Positions 23,697-32,951 of a stretch of 64,000 nt of DNA are shown one piece after another (the first letter of the stretch is position 1; each line of letters opens with the position of its first letter). The stretch spans positions 68,192 through 132,191 of the forward strand of contig JAEYOP010000060.1 in NCBI GenBank assembly GCA_023411575.1. Reading direction: 5' to 3'. The translations under genes were made by a program, and so were the position numbers. The notes under the pieces were generated by a model, which saw nothing but the letters and a program-made list of their open reading frames with translations, was not told the origin of the DNA and searched no databases. The stretch comes from Bacillota bacterium. Lineage in GTDB: Bacteria; Bacillota; Clostridia; Acetivibrionales; DTU013.

Positions 23697-24995
23697 CTAG
23701 CGTCCCCGGGTTCGTGCAGGTTTCCTGCCGGTCCGATAACGGCCGGCCAGCGCCAGCAAGGCAAAAACGCACAGCAGGACCGTCAGCGTCAGAACGGAAG
23801 ACCCAAGCATTTTGAGCCAAGCTGCGGGAGTGAACAGGCTGCCGCTCAATACCGGTTCTTTTATAATCATCTCTAATCCGAAAATTCTTAAACAAATCCA
23901 TGTATAAAATGCCGCTATAATTCCCTGAAGCAGTTTTCCCAGCAAATAAGGACGCATGCTGACGTCTGTTTTGGACGCTATGCTCAGCACCTGAAAATGG
24001 ACGGACAAACCGGCCCAGCCGATGACGAGGCTCGCCGCGGGAAGCTTCAGGGCGGCGGGGATGGAAGCAGCCTTGCTGATCAGGCTTGAACCCGTCGTTA
24101 TTTCGAAAAAGCCGCTCAGTACCCCGGCGGTAATGTCTTTTTCCAGGCCAAGCGGAGAAAGCAGCGGGGAGAGCAGCTTCGCGGCCCCTCCAATAACTCC
24201 GGTTTCGGTGAGAAAGCTGATGATTACGGAAAAGAGCAGGATAAATCCGCCTATAGCCAGGATGGTATTCACCGAATTCTTTACGGACTCCCCTATGATC
24301 GTGCCGATATTGGTTCCCTTGAAGGAAGTCCCATCCCGGGCCATGGCCCGAATTTCCTTGAACAGCCTTGCTGCGGGGGGCTTTCCGTTTTCTTTTCCAC
24401 CCCTGGATTCCTTTCCGCCTGCCTTATAAAAGCGGAACAGGAATCCCACGGTAATGCAGGCGCAGAAGTGGCAGGCCAGTAGAAGCAGCCCCAGCCGAGG
24501 CGAGCCGTACATGCCCGTCCCGACGGCCCCGATGATGAACAGGGGGCCGGAATTGTTGGTGAAGGCGAGCAGCCTTTCCGCCTCCGTCCGGGTCAGGTCG
24601 CCGCGGCTTCGAAAATCGCAGACGATTTTGGCTCCTACCGGGTAGCCGCTGGTGACGCCCATTGCCAGGGCGAAGGAACCGCAGCCCGGCACATTGAAAA
24701 AAGGCCTCATGACGGGCTCCAGCAGAATGCCGGAGACCCGTATGAAGCCTGTGGAGTTCAAAACCTCTGCGGCAACGAAAAAGGGAAACAGGGAGGGGAC
24801 CACGATGCCCGCCCAGAGCTTTAAACCGTTTACCGCCGCTTGCACCGCCGTATCGGACAGCAGCACAAGGCCGAGAATAAATGCCGCACAGATTGCGGGA
24901 ACAGAGGCCAGCTTGATGTAAACCACCCTTGACGGCCGTACCAGGATCACAACAAGCACCAAAGCGGTAAGGAGGGCGGCAGCGGTTATTGCCAT
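23697..24995 (-). CDS. ylbJ: Sporulation integral membrane protein YlbJ
   Basis: Polytopic membrane protein (432 aa, about 8-10 helices) of the nucleoside-recognition/Gate family. Conserved parts: VVPSLFPFFVAAEVLNSTG (about 68-86), MGVTSGYPVGAKIV (about 112-125), LLAFTNNSGPLFIIGAVGTG (about 143-162), and a second Gate half near 265-330. In Bacillus ylbJ is expressed in the mother cell under sigma-E and is needed for heat-resistant spores. Its molecular transport role is unsettled. It lies beside coaD, as in Clostridia. It follows ilvE on the same strand after 63 bp, with only a weak ribosome-binding site. Confidence 0.9.
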   Translation of the reverse strand: MAITAAALLTALVLVVILVRPSRVVYIKLASVPAICAAFILGLVLLSDTAVQAAVNGLKLWAGIVVPSLFPFFVAAEVLNSTGFIRVSGILLEPVMRPFFNVPGCGSFALAMGVTSGYPVGAKIVCDFRSRGDLTRTEAERLLAFTNNSGPLFIIGAVGTGMYGSPRLGLLLLACHFCACITVGFLFRFYKAGGKESRGGKENGKPPAARLFKEIRAMARDGTSFKGTNIGTIIGESVKNSVNTILAIGGFILLFSVIISFLTETGVIGGAAKLLSPLLSPLGLEKDITAGVLSGFFEITTGSSLISKAASIPAALKLPAASLVIGWAGLSVHFQVLSIASKTDVSMRPYLLGKLLQGIIAAFYTWICLRIFGLEMIIKEPVLSGSLFTPAAWLKMLGSSVLTLTVLLCVFALLALAGRYRTGRKPARTRGR

Positions 24996-25058
24996 CGGCG
25001 TTCAGCCCTTGTTCCAGCGTTTCCTTATGAATTCTATTTCCGATCTTTCAAAATATTC

Positions 25059-26129
25059 CTACTTCACTTCAACCATCCAGTGGAACTCATCTTCCACGAC
25101 GCCGTTCTGTATCCCCGTAATGGTATCATACAGCCGGGCGGAAAGGTCGCCGATCCTGCCGTCGGTCAGCTTGATCACGCTGCCGTTCCAGTTGAGCTCG
25201 CCGATGGGGGAGATGACAGCGGCGGTTCCCGTGCCGAAGGCCTCCGTCAGTTTGCCGTTTGCATGAGCGTCGAACAGCTCCTGAACGGTCAGCTTCCTCT
25301 CCGTAACCTTTACTCCCCAGTGCTTGAGCAGGTGGATGACGGAATTCCTCGTGATGCCGGGCAGGATGCTGCCGTCGAGGGACGGGGTGACCACTTCGTC
25401 GCCGAGTTTGAAGAATACGTTCATGGAGCCCACTTCTTCAATATATTTTCGCTCAACGCCGTCCAGCCAGAGAACCTGGACATAGCCCTTTTCATGGGCA
25501 ACCTCCTGGGCCTTCAGGCTTGCGGCATAGTTGCCGGGAGTTTTTGCAAAACCGGTGCCGCCTTTGACGGCGCGCACGTAGTCATTTTCTATCATGATCT
25601 TGACGGGGTTCAGTCCCGTGGGATAATAAGCGCCGCTGGGGGACAGGATGATCATGAACTTGTAGGTGTTGGAAGCCCGCACGCCGAGGTAGGGGTCCGT
25701 AGCGATGATGAACGGACGGATGTAAAGGGAAGTGCCCGGCTCGGTGGGAATCCAGTCCCTGTCAATGCCCACAAGGGTCTTTACCGCTTCCACCGCGGCT
25801 TCTTCATCGATCGGCGGGATGGACATCCTCTCGTTCGACAGATTGATCCGCTTCATATTCATATCAGGCCTGAAAAGAAGAATCCTGCCGTCTTTCGCCT
25901 TGTACGCCTTCAATCCTTCAAAGATTGCCTGCCCGTAATGGAACACCATGGTGGACGGGTCCAGCTGCAGCGGGCCGTAAGGGACGATCCTGGCATCATG
26001 CCAGCCCTTTCCGCTGGTATAGTCAAAAATAAACATGTGGTCCGAAAAATACTGGCCGAAGCCGAGCTTCGTCTGATCCGGCTTTGCCTTGGGCTGCTGC
26101 GTCTTCTGGATGCTGGTCTGCTGGGACAT
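25059..26129 (-). CDS. ilvE: Branched-chain amino acid aminotransferase
   Basis: PLP class-IV aminotransferase for the last step of valine, leucine and isoleucine synthesis, or the first of their breakdown. 356 aa, the long (eukaryote/BCAT2-like) subtype. FHYGQAIFEGLKAYK (about 63-77), GTGFAKTPGNYAASLKAQE with the PLP lysine at about K196, YIEEVGSMNVFF (about 230), and EAFGTGTAAVISPIG (about 305). Its -10 element TATAAT lies at 26164-26169 on the minus strand, with a poor -35. The gene is followed by ylbJ on the same strand. Confidence 0.95.
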   Translation of the reverse strand: MSQQTSIQKTQQPKAKPDQTKLGFGQYFSDHMFIFDYTSGKGWHDARIVPYGPLQLDPSTMVFHYGQAIFEGLKAYKAKDGRILLFRPDMNMKRINLSNERMSIPPIDEEAAVEAVKTLVGIDRDWIPTEPGTSLYIRPFIIATDPYLGVRASNTYKFMIILSPSGAYYPTGLNPVKIMIENDYVRAVKGGTGFAKTPGNYAASLKAQEVAHEKGYVQVLWLDGVERKYIEEVGSMNVFFKLGDEVVTPSLDGSILPGITRNSVIHLLKHWGVKVTERKLTVQELFDAHANGKLTEAFGTGTAAVISPIGELNWNGSVIKLTDGRIGDLSARLYDTITGIQNGVVEDEFHWMVEVK

Positions 26130-26348
26130 TCTATATCCTCTCCTATCTCAAATAAAATCTACTATTATAGAAAGCTTACATAAAAACCTTTTTACTATTA
26201 TGCAACTTTTTTTCAAAAAAATCCAGAACTATTTCAGCGGCAGAATAATACTTATTTCGTTTTCATCTTCCTTATTTCTGCTAATAATAATATAATATTA
26301 CTTGGGAATTTTTATATTTTTGATCAATTTTATACGGAGGGAAGCTAA

Positions 26349-27836
26349 ATGGAGACGACTGCAGTGAATTCCAGAAGGGTGAACCTGTTTGTATTGACCG
26401 CGAATTGGATTATCGATCTATTTCTGATCCTGGGCTATACCCTGGAATACTTCAAGGGGACAAAGACGATCCTGTACATTGTCGAAATGCTTTTGATCAT
26501 GCTGGTGCCGATGGTGCTGGCGACCATCCTGTATGTCAGGAACAACCGGAACCTTTATGTAAAATATTTAACTCTCGTCGGGTATTTTATTCTCTATACC
26601 TTCGTCATGTTCACCGCTACTCCGGAAAAACTCCTTGTTTTCACCTATATGTTTCCCATCCTGCTGGCCTATTTCCTCTACTTCGATCTGAGATTCATCA
26701 TAATTAGCTGCAGCGCGGCATTGGCCATCAACGTCATAAAGATCGTCTATTATATCGTCGGCCTGGGTCTCTGGGACGCGACCTCCTCGACAAACTACCT
26801 CATACAGATGGCGGCGGTCCTTTTGTTCGGCTTCTCCCTGGTGGGCGCGACGACCATCTCCAACAAATTCAGCGATGAAAAGCTCCAGGATACCCGGATC
26901 GAAAAGCAGAAGCAGGAAGAAATCCTTGCGGATGTACTGAGCACCACCTCCATCCTGAACAAAAACTGCACGGAGATCCATAAAATTATTACGGAGCTCA
27001 CGGATGCCACCAATATTGCTTCAAACGCCGTACACGAGATCGAGCGGGGATCGTCGGACACCGCGTCCAATATCCAGACCCAGTCCGTTCTGACACACGA
27101 CATCCAGAATCTGATCATGGATACCTCCAGGGATTCGGAGGGGATGGAGCGGATCGCACAGGACACCTCCCTGGCCCTGGACGAGGGAATGAGCATCGTG
27201 GACGAGCTGAGCCTCAAGTCCGTAACGGCCAATGACAGCAGCGACAGCGCGTACCGGCTCATGATGGAGCTCCGGACAAAAGCCGATTCCATCAGCGCCA
27301 TTACCGGCCTGATTGCCGGCATATCCGAACAGACCAACCTTTTGTCGCTGAACGCGGCAATTGAGAGCGCCAGGGCCGGCGAAACGGGCAAGGGCTTTGC
27401 CGTGGTGGCGGATGAAATCCGCAAGCTTGCGGCGCAGAGCAAGGAGTCCACCAACAACATCGCCGCCATCGTCAATGAGTTGAACCGGCAGGCGGAAATG
27501 TCCGTTGACGCCGTCGTCCAGCTGAAGAAGATGATTGACGAGCAGCAGCAGCTGGTATCCAGGACAAAGGGAATTTTCGCCGATATCCGCGAAAAGATGG
27601 CCGGCGTTCAAACCAATGTCAACAAGGTAAACGACAAGATCGGAAAAATCCTTGGCGCCAACGACAAGCTGGTGGAAAGCATAAATGAAATCTCCGCCGT
27701 AAGCGAGGAAGTCACCGCAAGCGCGGAGGAAGCAAGCGCCCTGTCCGCGGAAAACATCGCAAAGGCCGATCTTGCGAAGGGCTGCATCAGCGAAATGACG
27801 GAAACCTTCGGGAAGATCAGCAGGCACCTGAATTAA
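26349..27836 (+). CDS. Methyl-accepting chemotaxis-type receptor with six-helix membrane domain
   Basis: A 495-aa receptor. Residues about 10-190 form six closely spaced transmembrane helices without a large extracellular loop. There is no Cache domain, and no HAMP signature is seen; a cytoplasmic coiled coil follows. The signalling tip is intact: GISEQTNLLSLNAAIESARAGE then GKGFAVVADEIRKLA (about 325-365). Such 6-TM receptors probably sense membrane state or a lipophilic or intramembrane signal, which is inference. No che or flagellar genes are nearby, so it is an orphan receptor. A good ribosome-binding site (GGAGGGAAGCTAA) precedes the ATG. Confidence 0.9.
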   Translation: METTAVNSRRVNLFVLTANWIIDLFLILGYTLEYFKGTKTILYIVEMLLIMLVPMVLATILYVRNNRNLYVKYLTLVGYFILYTFVMFTATPEKLLVFTYMFPILLAYFLYFDLRFIIISCSAALAINVIKIVYYIVGLGLWDATSSTNYLIQMAAVLLFGFSLVGATTISNKFSDEKLQDTRIEKQKQEEILADVLSTTSILNKNCTEIHKIITELTDATNIASNAVHEIERGSSDTASNIQTQSVLTHDIQNLIMDTSRDSEGMERIAQDTSLALDEGMSIVDELSLKSVTANDSSDSAYRLMMELRTKADSISAITGLIAGISEQTNLLSLNAAIESARAGETGKGFAVVADEIRKLAAQSKESTNNIAAIVNELNRQAEMSVDAVVQLKKMIDEQQQLVSRTKGIFADIREKMAGVQTNVNKVNDKIGKILGANDKLVESINEISAVSEEVTASAEEASALSAENIAKADLAKGCISEMTETFGKISRHLN

Positions 27837-27861
27837 GGCCGGTGTTTTTCAGGCGCTTTTA

Positions 27862-27890
27862 TTGCCACGGCTGCACTTATTTGCTATGAT
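27862..27890 (+). promoter_or_regulatory. Promoter of the yqeG-aroE group
   Basis: TTGCCA (27862-27867), exactly 17 bp, TGC-TATGAT (27885-27890, extended -10). It lies 90 nt upstream of yqeG. Confidence 0.7.
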
Positions 27891-27979
27891 TAATCCAAAT
27901 CTTTTTTGCGATATATCTAAGGAACAGCCGGAAATACTAATGGCAGGACAAAAGGACAGGACAATACCGGGAGGAACCG

Positions 27980-28495
27980 ATGATCGAGAAGTTTTATCCG
28001 TCCCTTGCTGTAGACAGCATAAGGGATATCAATACGGAGCTGTTGGACAAAAACAACATAAAGGGCTTGATCTTGGACATTGATAATACGCTGGTGCCGA
28101 ACCACGTTGCGGACGCCGACGACAGGGCCGTCCAGTGGGTCGGGGAAATGAAGGCGGCCGGCTTCAAGCTTTGCATCGTCTCCAACGCGTCGAAGAAAAG
28201 GGTGGTCCGTTTCAACGACAGGCTGAAGCTGTACGCCGTCCACAGGGCTGTCAAACCCGGCACCCGGGCCTTCGAGAAGGCGGCCAGGATGATGGACTTT
28301 AAAAACAAGAACATTGCGGTTGTCGGCGATCAGATCTTTACCGATGTATACGGCGGAAACCGGGTGGGCATGTTTACGATCCTGGTGACGCCGATTGACC
28401 GGCGGGAAGGCACGCTGGTCCAGTTCAAGCGGATTTTTGAGAAGAAGGTCCTGAAAAGGTATGCTGAAAGCTTAACAAAGAAAAAGAATTCATAA
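27980..28495 (+). CDS. YqeG-family HAD phosphatase
   Basis: A 171-aa HAD subfamily IIIA phosphatase. Motif I is LILDIDNTLVPN (nucleophile and acid/base aspartates), motif II CIVSNAS, motif III about VKPGTRAFEKAA, and motif IV VVGDQIFTDVYGGNR. Relatives include YqeG of Bacillus and the plant/fungal phosphatidylglycerophosphate phosphatases, so lipid-phosphate hydrolysis is possible but not proven for this protein. First gene of a rightward run with aroE, the prepilin peptidase, comFB and aroQ. Confidence 0.9.
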   Translation: MIEKFYPSLAVDSIRDINTELLDKNNIKGLILDIDNTLVPNHVADADDRAVQWVGEMKAAGFKLCIVSNASKKRVVRFNDRLKLYAVHRAVKPGTRAFEKAARMMDFKNKNIAVVGDQIFTDVYGGNRVGMFTILVTPIDRREGTLVQFKRIFEKKVLKRYAESLTKKKNS

Positions 28496-28527
28496 TAGAG
28501 CGAATTCATAACACCGGGAGTATTGCA

Positions 28528-29430
28528 ATGCACCTCGATATGAGAGTAAACGGAACCACCCTGTTGACGGGACTGATCGGCAATCCGGTCGCCCATACGG
28601 TCTCTCCCGTCCTGCAAAACAGCCTTTTTACCGCCATGGGCATCAACGGCGTTTACCTGCCCCTGAAGGTTTCCCCCGGGGAACTGGGGGAGGCGGTAAG
28701 AGGGCTGAAGGCGGTCGGCTTCTGCGGATTTAACGTGACGATCCCTTATAAAAACGAGGTGATCGGGCTGGCCGACGAGCTCAGCGAGGAAGTGGAACTG
28801 CTGGGCGCAGCCAATACGATAAAAATAGCCGATGGCCGCCTCTATGCCTTTAACACGGATGCGGACGGCTTTGTCCGGGCCTTCGAAGAGCAGACGGGGG
28901 CATGCTTTAACGGGAGAAGGGTCTGCATCCTCGGAGCCGGGGGAACAGCCCGGGCGCTGTCTGTAAAAATAGCGCTGGAGGGCGCCGCGTCTGTTTGCAT
29001 TGTCAACCGGACGGAATCCAAAGCGGTGGAACTGGCCTCCGGGGTAAACAGGGTGATGGAGCAGAGGGGGCGGGCGGCCCGGACGGCGTTTGCCGCGGAA
29101 GCGGGCTCGCCGGAAGCAAGGCGCATGCTGCTGGAATGCGATATCCTGGTCAATACGACCTCCGCCGGGATGCATCCCGATGTCGGCGGCTGCCCGGTAG
29201 AAAGCGGCCTTTCGTTCCGGGACGACCAGATCGTATACGATGCGATTTACAACCCGGCGCAGACGCTGCTGCTGAAAAAGGCGCAGGCCTGCGGCTGTAA
29301 AACGGCCAATGGCGCCGGAATGCTTTTTTACCAGGGCATTCGGGCATTTGAGATCTGGACGGGGCGGACGGTTCCGAAGAGTATTCTGGAGGACCTGGCG
29401 GCAGATTTCTTAAATTATTTGGAGAGATAA
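28528..29430 (+). CDS. aroE: Shikimate dehydrogenase (NADP)
   Basis: Reduces 3-dehydroshikimate to shikimate. 300 aa, slightly longer than the usual 270-290. IGNPVAHTVSPVLQN binds shikimate, FNVTIPYKNEV holds the catalytic lysine, NTDADGFVRAFEE the catalytic aspartate, and ILGAGGTARALSVKIALEGA is the nucleotide-binding loop with NRTESKA after it. GAGMLFYQGIRAFEIWTG closes the domain. aroQ, the preceding pathway step, lies 1.2 kb downstream on the same strand. Confidence 0.96.
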   Translation: MHLDMRVNGTTLLTGLIGNPVAHTVSPVLQNSLFTAMGINGVYLPLKVSPGELGEAVRGLKAVGFCGFNVTIPYKNEVIGLADELSEEVELLGAANTIKIADGRLYAFNTDADGFVRAFEEQTGACFNGRRVCILGAGGTARALSVKIALEGAASVCIVNRTESKAVELASGVNRVMEQRGRAARTAFAAEAGSPEARRMLLECDILVNTTSAGMHPDVGGCPVESGLSFRDDQIVYDAIYNPAQTLLLKKAQACGCKTANGAGMLFYQGIRAFEIWTGRTVPKSILEDLAADFLNYLER

Positions 29431-29465
29431 GAGGATTTTATCCGAAATTGGAGAATTAATGTAGT

Positions 29466-30260
29466 ATGGTACTATTTTATATCATCGTTATGTTGTTCGG
29501 GCTGGTCATGGGGTCGTTTGTAAATGTGCTGATATACCGCATACCGCTGGGAAAATCCATCGTATCGCCCCCGTCCGCGTGCACGGGCTGCGGTAAAAGG
29601 CTGACGGCGCCGGATCTGGTGCCCGTGCTGAGCTACCTGTTTTTGAAGGGCCGCTGCAGGCATTGCGGTGAAAGGATCTCGCCGAGATATCCTTTTGTGG
29701 AGCTGCTGACCGCGGCCATTTTTGCGGCCTTGTTTGCCAAATACGGATTCACGGTGCCTTTTATTGCTTTTTCCTATTTGATGACCCTGCTGGTTGCGGT
29801 GCTGTTCATTGATTACGATCATAGGATTATTCCCGACGGTTTGGTGATTGCCGGGATTATCGGAGGCATCGCGCTGGTGGTTTACCACTGCATCCGGCCG
29901 CTGCCGGAAATATACGGAGGCCCGGAATGGTGGACGCCGGTGATCGGATTTTTTTCCGCTTCGGGTTTCCTGCTGGTGGTGGCCCTGGTCGGAGGCCTGA
30001 TTTACGGTTCCGATGAAGCGATGGGAATGGGCGATGTGAAGTTGATGGCGCCCATCGGGCTGTTCCTGGGCTGGAAGCTTTGCCTCACCGCACTTTTCAT
30101 CGGAGTTGTGTCCGCCGGGCTGGTCAGCCTGTTCCTGATCCTGACAAAGCTCAGGAAAGGGAAGGACACGATTCCCTTCGGTCCGTTCCTGGTGGCCGGC
30201 GCCTTTATAACGGTCCTGTGGGGCTGGGATCTGCTGAATTGGTATCTGGGAAGGCTTTAA
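29466..30260 (+). CDS. Type IV prepilin peptidase (PilD/ComC family)
   Basis: Membrane aspartyl protease that cleaves, and often N-methylates, type IV pilin and competence pseudopilin leaders. 264 aa, about 7-8 helices. The N-terminal GSFVNVLIYRIPLGKS is followed by the two CxxC pairs CTGCGKR and CRHCGER of the methylase lobe. The catalytic aspartates lie in FIDYDHRIIPD (about 117-127) and GMGDVKLMAPIG (about 187-198, GxGD signature). The ribosome-binding site is weak. The neighbouring comFB suggests a competence or pilus context. No pilin gene is in the window. Confidence 0.93.
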   Translation: MVLFYIIVMLFGLVMGSFVNVLIYRIPLGKSIVSPPSACTGCGKRLTAPDLVPVLSYLFLKGRCRHCGERISPRYPFVELLTAAIFAALFAKYGFTVPFIAFSYLMTLLVAVLFIDYDHRIIPDGLVIAGIIGGIALVVYHCIRPLPEIYGGPEWWTPVIGFFSASGFLLVVALVGGLIYGSDEAMGMGDVKLMAPIGLFLGWKLCLTALFIGVVSAGLVSLFLILTKLRKGKDTIPFGPFLVAGAFITVLWGWDLLNWYLGRL

Positions 30261-30306
30261 CAAAACATTTATTTCATAAACGATTAAGAAAGAGGAGGAT
30301 AAAGAA

Positions 30307-30573
30307 ATGCCGCAAATCAAAAACTATATGGAAGAAATCGTCTTTAATCAGATGAAGGATGTGCTGACGGACATAAACATGTGCACCTGTGAAAAATGCC
30401 TTTTGGACATTGCAGCCATCGCGTTGAACGATCTGCCTCCGAAATACATTGTCACGGAAAAGGGAGAGCTTTATTCCAAAATCAACGCGCTCGGGCAGCA
30501 GTTCGAGGTGGACGTCGTTGCGGCGATCACAAAGGCGGCGGTTCTCGTCAAGAGAAGACCGAGGCACGAATAG
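30307..30573 (+). CDS. ComFB-like late competence protein
   Basis: An 88-aa protein matching the ComFB family: MEEIVFNQMKDVL, then CTCEKCLLDIAAIALNDLPPKY with the conserved CxxC and an ALN-LPP-Y core. In Bacillus, comFB lies in the comF operon but its role in DNA uptake is dispensable or unclear. Some cyanobacterial relatives bind cyclic dinucleotides. Good AGGAGG ribosome-binding site. It directly follows the prepilin peptidase. Confidence 0.88.
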   Translation: MPQIKNYMEEIVFNQMKDVLTDINMCTCEKCLLDIAAIALNDLPPKYIVTEKGELYSKINALGQQFEVDVVAAITKAAVLVKRRPRHE

Positions 30574-30603
30574 GACGGGATTGAACGGAAGGGAAAGAAC
30601 AGC

Positions 30604-31035
30604 ATGGCGAAAAAGATACTGGTTGTAAACGGGCCGAACCTGAACCTTCTGGGCACCCGGGAGAAAGATGTGTACGGCACGGCGACCCTTGCGGAAATCG
30701 CGGCGGATGTGAACCGGGAAGCGCAGCTTCTGGACATGGAGGTGGATTTCCTCCAGACGAATCACGAGGGGGAGATCATCGACAAGATCCATGAAGCAAG
30801 GGGGAACTACGACGTTCTGATCCTCAATCCCGGCGCATACACTCACTACAGTATTGCAATAAGGGATGCGGTCAAAGCCGTGGAACTGCCCTGCATCGAG
30901 GTGCATCTGTCTAACATCCACGCCCGGGAGGAGTTCCGAAGCAAGTCCGTGATCGCTCCGGTCTGCACGGGACAAATCAGCGGGTTCGGACCACAGAGCT
31001 ATATCGTCGCACTCAGGGCGGCCTCCCTGCTTTGA
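30604..31035 (+). CDS. aroQ: 3-dehydroquinate dehydratase, type II
   Basis: Third step of the shikimate pathway. 143 aa, the standard length for the dodecameric type II enzyme. VNGPNLNLLGTREKDVYG holds the catalytic Arg/Tyr loop, FLQTNHEGEIIDKIHEA the Glu/His region, LNPGAYTHYSIAIRDA, and PCIEVHLSNIHAREEFR the catalytic His. Followed by the M24 peptidase and efp, the same order as aroQ(yqhS)-yqhT-efp in Bacillus. Confidence 0.97.
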   Translation: MAKKILVVNGPNLNLLGTREKDVYGTATLAEIAADVNREAQLLDMEVDFLQTNHEGEIIDKIHEARGNYDVLILNPGAYTHYSIAIRDAVKAVELPCIEVHLSNIHAREEFRSKSVIAPVCTGQISGFGPQSYIVALRAASLL

Positions 31036-31070
31036 GGCCTATATCCATAAGGACCTGGAGGATCGTTTAA

Positions 31071-32150
31071 ATGGCAGAGCCCTATAAGAAAAGACTGCTT
31101 GAACTTCGAAAGAAAATGAAGTTGAAAAATACGGACGCGGTGCTGGTGACGAAGCGGGAGAACTATCTTTATCTGTCCGGCTTTACCGGAAGCTCCGCGT
31201 GCCTGTTCATCTCCGGCCAAAGAGCCGTTCTGCTTACCGATTTCAGGTATGTGGAGCAGGCGGCGGCCCAGGCTCCGGAGTATGAAATCGTCCAGTACAT
31301 CGGGAACAACATCGGCGAACTCAACGACCTGGTCGAGAAGGAAAAGGTCGAGAAGCTTTCCTTTGAAGAAGGACACCTTACCTGTAAGGAACAGGCGGAA
31401 TTCGCCGGGAAGCTGAAGGTGAGCGCGTTTACCCCCTTGGATGGGGTAATTGAGGAGCTGCGCAGAACCAAGGATGAATCCGAAATTGAACGGATTAAAG
31501 AGGCGGTCCGGATCGCGGACGACGTTTACGCCCATATCCTCGGATTCATCAAGCCCGGGGTCGCAGAAGTGGAGCTGGCGGCGGAGATGGAATATTTCAT
31601 GCGGCGTCAGGGAGCCACGGGGCCTTCCTTCGAGACGATCGTCGCCTCCGGGAAGAGAGCGTCCATGCCCCACGGCGTAGCGTCTGAGAAAAAGATTGAA
31701 GCCGGCGATGTGATCACCATGGATTATGGCGTTTTATACAAGGGCTATTGTTCGGATATTACCAGAACCGTTTTTCTCGGCAAGCCGGACAGGGAACTAG
31801 AAAAAATATACAGGATCGTACTGGATGCGCAGCTTAAGGGTATAGCGGCCGTGAGACAGGGCATTCTAGGAAAGGATGCCGACGCCGTCGCCAGAGCCGC
31901 GATAACGGAGGCCGGCCACGGCGACAATTTCGGCCACGGACTGGGCCATGGAGTCGGCCTGGAGATCCACGAGGAACCGATGCTCTCCATGCGGGGGACG
32001 GTGGAACTCCGGGACGGAATGGTGGTCACGGTGGAGCCCGGCATCTATGTCCCCGGCCTCGGCGGCGTCCGGATCGAGGACATGGTGGTCGTAAACGGGG
32101 ATTCGGCCCGTATTCTTACGACTGCTCCGAAGGAATTTACCGTCCTGTAG
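31071..32150 (+). CDS. M24-family Xaa-Pro peptidase
   Basis: Metallo-aminopeptidase that removes residues before proline, probably from oligopeptides in the cytoplasm. 359 aa. An N-terminal creatinase-like domain (about 1-125) precedes the pita-bread catalytic domain. Metal ligands are visible: the two aspartates in TMDYGVLYKGYCSDITRT (about 219-236), the histidine in NFGHGLGHGVGLEIHE (about 290), and the glutamates in VTVEPGIYVPGLGG and RIEDMVVV. It corresponds to Bacillus YqhT and lies between aroQ and efp as there. Confidence 0.93.
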   Translation: MAEPYKKRLLELRKKMKLKNTDAVLVTKRENYLYLSGFTGSSACLFISGQRAVLLTDFRYVEQAAAQAPEYEIVQYIGNNIGELNDLVEKEKVEKLSFEEGHLTCKEQAEFAGKLKVSAFTPLDGVIEELRRTKDESEIERIKEAVRIADDVYAHILGFIKPGVAEVELAAEMEYFMRRQGATGPSFETIVASGKRASMPHGVASEKKIEAGDVITMDYGVLYKGYCSDITRTVFLGKPDRELEKIYRIVLDAQLKGIAAVRQGILGKDADAVARAAITEAGHGDNFGHGLGHGVGLEIHEEPMLSMRGTVELRDGMVVTVEPGIYVPGLGGVRIEDMVVVNGDSARILTTAPKEFTVL

Positions 32151-32182
32151 GAGGTTTTGCAGGAAAGGAAAGAAAATTTTTC

Positions 32183-32211
32183 TTGAAATGCAGGTTGTTT
32201 TCATTTAATAT
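32183..32211 (+). promoter_or_regulatory. efp promoter
   Basis: TTGAAA (32183-32188), 17-bp spacer, TAATAT (32206-32211), followed by a leader of about 85 nt to efp. Confidence 0.6.
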
Positions 32212-32301
32212 TAGTGAGTACTCGTTGTCAAAGGGGAAAAACAGTGCAGGATCCTTATAAATTGATACGAAAATGTACGGGAATTAACGGAGGGATTATT
32301 T

Positions 32302-32859
32302 ATGATAACAGCAGGCGAATTTAGGAACGGCGCAACATTCGAGCTCGACGGACAGGTGTTCAGGGTGGACGAGTTCCAGCATGTCAAGCCTGGAAAGGGC
32401 GCGGCCTTTGTCCGGACCAGACTGAAGAACATCATAACGGGCGCGACCGTTGAAAGAACCTTCAATCCGACCGACAAGATGCCCAAGGCCCACATCGAGA
32501 GGAAGGACATGCAGTATCTTTACAACGATGGCGACCTGTTCTACTTCATGGATACGGAAACCTTCGAGCAGATGCCCATCAGCAAGGGTACCATCGGCGA
32601 CACGTTCAAGTTCGTCAAGGAAAACATGGTCGTAAAGATCCTTTCTTTTAAGGGAAATGTGTTCGGAATCGAGCCTCCGACCTTTGTCGAGCTTGAAATT
32701 ACGGAAACGGAACCCGGCTTCAAGGGCGATACGGCTACCGGAGCTACCAAACCGGCTATTCTTGAAACAGGGGCGACGGTAAAGGTGCCGCTCTTTATCA
32801 ACCAGGGAGATGTGATCCGGATCGACACCAGGACGGGAGAATACCTGGAGAGGGCTTAA
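32302..32859 (+). CDS. efp: Translation elongation factor P
   Basis: Relieves ribosome stalling at polyproline stretches. 185 aa, three beta-barrel domains. The modified-residue loop is VKPGKGAAFVRTRLKN, with the lysine at about 32 in PGKG; the C-terminal signature is GDVIRIDTRTGEYLERA. Bacillus modifies this lysine with 5-aminopentanol; which modification is used here is unknown. Strong ACGGAGGG ribosome-binding site. Confidence 0.98.
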   Translation: MITAGEFRNGATFELDGQVFRVDEFQHVKPGKGAAFVRTRLKNIITGATVERTFNPTDKMPKAHIERKDMQYLYNDGDLFYFMDTETFEQMPISKGTIGDTFKFVKENMVVKILSFKGNVFGIEPPTFVELEITETEPGFKGDTATGATKPAILETGATVKVPLFINQGDVIRIDTRTGEYLERA

Positions 32860-32951
32860 CCGGCTGCGTACCGAATAAATCGGAAAAGCGGCGGGAATAT
32901 TACTTAGATGAGTGCAAGGACAGGATGCAATACTAGAAATGGAGGAATTTT

